From the NCBI GenBank assembly GCA_030590185.1, contig JAUUZB010000228.1:1-6689 (forward strand): a stretch of 6,689 nucleotides of DNA, read 5' to 3'. Shown here piece after piece: positions 5,713 to 6,689 of the stretch (the first letter of the stretch is position 1; each line of letters begins with the position of its first letter). The notes below the pieces were generated by a model. The model saw only the letters and a list, made by a program, of their open reading frames with translations, had not been told where the DNA came from and searched no databases. The translations under genes were made by a program, and so were the position numbers. The stretch is from Deltaproteobacteria bacterium. GTDB lineage: Bacteria > Myxococcota > XYA12-FULL-58-9 > JAUUZB01.

Positions 5713-6689
5713 CTATTCACTGCCCGGCGTTCGGCGCAAGCGCAGGAGGAAATCCTCCAGGGCTGGTTGGGCCAGCCGGGGCCAGCCAGCGGTCACCCGC
5801 CCGAGCGCCGTCTCCGGGGTGGCGTGCTTGGGACGTTCCCGCAGCGTCGTCACCGCTAGGGAGACGCCGTCACCGTCGACCGCCTCGAGCTCGATCCGTA
5901 CCTCCACCGGCGTCTCCGGGCTGGTGACGTACGTGTGGAGCTGCAACCCGGCGAGGATGGCAACGGTCGCGCCGTTGTCGCGCAGGAGTTTTTGGATCGA
6001 GGCGCGACCCCTGCGGAAGTCCGGGTTGGGCAGGGGCATCGCCTGCTCCACGGCGCCCGGCTCGAAGGCGTAGCCCTGGCAATAACCGGCCAGCGCCTCG
6101 CCGAGCTCGCGGTCGACCGCGATCACCACGACCTTGGGTTTGCCTGCCCGGTCCAGCAGCGCAACCCGGCGATCGACCGCGGCGCGCATGCGGACGACGT
6201 CGACGCAGATCCGTACCATGGAACGGGCGCTGCGCTCGGCGGTCTCGACCCGCTCCTCCAGCACCGTTTCCTTGGCGACCCACTCGGGGAAGGCAAAGGT
6301 GGTGACGTGGAGCTTGGCCCAGTCGTCAAAGGCGAGCGCGTTGTCGTGAATCACCTGACGCGCCGGCTCCCCGAGTCGGGCCAACACCCAGGTGAAGGCG
6401 CCGCGCACCGCCTCCTCCACCGCGCGCCGCCGGGCGATCGTCTGCGCTCGGTTCTGGCGCGTTCGCGCGGTCCGCACCGGGCCATACTCGTTGCTGAACC
6501 ACGCGACCGGCTCAGGCCAGCTGATGGTCCCCTCGGCATCAACCGGCCGATGGGTGAGAGCCGGGCAGCTGCTCGCCGCGGCGGTCGCCACCACCCCGAT
6601 CAGGCGACCCTCGGCGCGTGGGTAGTTGGCGGCAGCCTTGGCCAGGGCGGCGAAGAACTCCGGCAGGGTCTCGAGGAGCTCCCCGAGGC
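5713..6689 (-). CDS. Uncharacterised protein, possibly LPP20/FlgT-N-like (5' partial)
   Basis: The frame is open from the right edge to TAG at 5713-5715, giving 324 visible residues. The internal GTG at 6594 is unlikely to be the true start, because the 31 codons upstream also look coding (LGELLETLPEFFAALAKAAA). I do not recognise the family with certainty. The middle part has an Arg/Ala-rich helix (RQNRAQTIARRRAVEEAVRGA), then a segment around VIHDNALAFDDWAKLHVTTFAFP and beta-like VRICVDVVRM. This order recalls the LPP20 or FlgT N-terminal fold of periplasmic proteins. Next come a hydrophobic strand (KPKVVVIAVD) and a segment with IQKLLRDNGATVAILAGLQLH, which could be a second alpha/beta domain. 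The end has ALEDFLLRLRR. No metal-binding or redox motif is seen. It lies 25 nt upstream of the [2Fe-2S] subunit gene on the same strand, so it is probably co-transcribed; whether it serves the hydroxylase is unknown. Confidence 0.75.
   Translation of the reverse strand, partial: LGELLETLPEFFAALAKAAANYPRAEGRLIGVVATAAASSCPALTHRPVDAEGTISWPEPVAWFSNEYGPVRTARTRQNRAQTIARRRAVEEAVRGAFTWVLARLGEPARQVIHDNALAFDDWAKLHVTTFAFPEWVAKETVLEERVETAERSARSMVRICVDVVRMRAAVDRRVALLDRAGKPKVVVIAVDRELGEALAGYCQGYAFEPGAVEQAMPLPNPDFRRGRASIQKLLRDNGATVAILAGLQLHTYVTSPETPVEVRIELEAVDGDGVSLAVTTLRERPKHATPETALGRVTAGWPRLAQPALEDFLLRLRRTPGSE

Noticed and set aside
6551..6689. Possible lipoprotein signal around Ala-Ser-Ser-Cys in the partial right-edge gene
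   Set aside because: The residues before the Cys do not fit a lipobox (no Leu or similar at -3), there is no positively charged start, and the frame continues upstream with coding-like sequence.

Overview
The window is very GC-rich and almost fully coding. It most likely comes from a member of the Myxococcota (myxobacteria or a close deltaproteobacterial relative). The best evidence is two neighbouring secreted proteins that both end in a MYXO-CTERM-like tail: a Gly-Cys-x-Cys motif, a short hydrophobic segment and an Arg-rich end. Strong G/C preference at third codon positions and the Asp-rich calcium-binding repeat protein agree with this. The assignment is an inference from protein features; no rRNA or other marker gene is present.

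Left part, plus strand (1-2858). The 3' part of a gene for an extracellular Asp-rich protein runs in from the left edge. It carries a 65-residue (195-bp) tandem repeat of thrombospondin-type-3-like calcium-binding motifs. After a 36-nt gap comes a gene for a secreted metallophosphoesterase. It has a signal peptide, a purple-acid-phosphatase-like N-terminal domain, a calcineurin-like phosphoesterase domain, three six-cysteine modules, a Gly/Asp-rich linker and a MYXO-CTERM tail. The two genes may be co-transcribed, and both products should be sorted to the cell surface by the same route.

Middle (2859-2992). This is a short convergent intergenic region. It holds a perfect 8-bp inverted repeat and, on the minus strand, a 31-codon reading frame that looks like the C-terminal end of a lost gene.

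Right part, minus strand (2993-6689). Three genes lie in one compact transcription unit, read right to left: an unrecognised protein cut by the window edge, a small [2Fe-2S] subunit, and a Tat-exported molybdopterin subunit. The last two form an isoquinoline-1-oxidoreductase (IorAB)-type molybdenum hydroxylase of the xanthine dehydrogenase/aldehyde oxidase superfamily, probably acting in the periplasm. Its substrate cannot be told from sequence. No cytochrome c partner, FAD subunit or XdhC/MocA-type maturation factor is visible.

No RNA genes, CRISPR arrays, insertion sequences or phage genes are seen. Nothing here clearly amounts to a new biological system. The points most worth following up are the unknown gene linked to the hydroxylase, the cysteine-module architecture of the phosphoesterase, the Ser-Gly insertion in one sorting tail, and the gene remnant.
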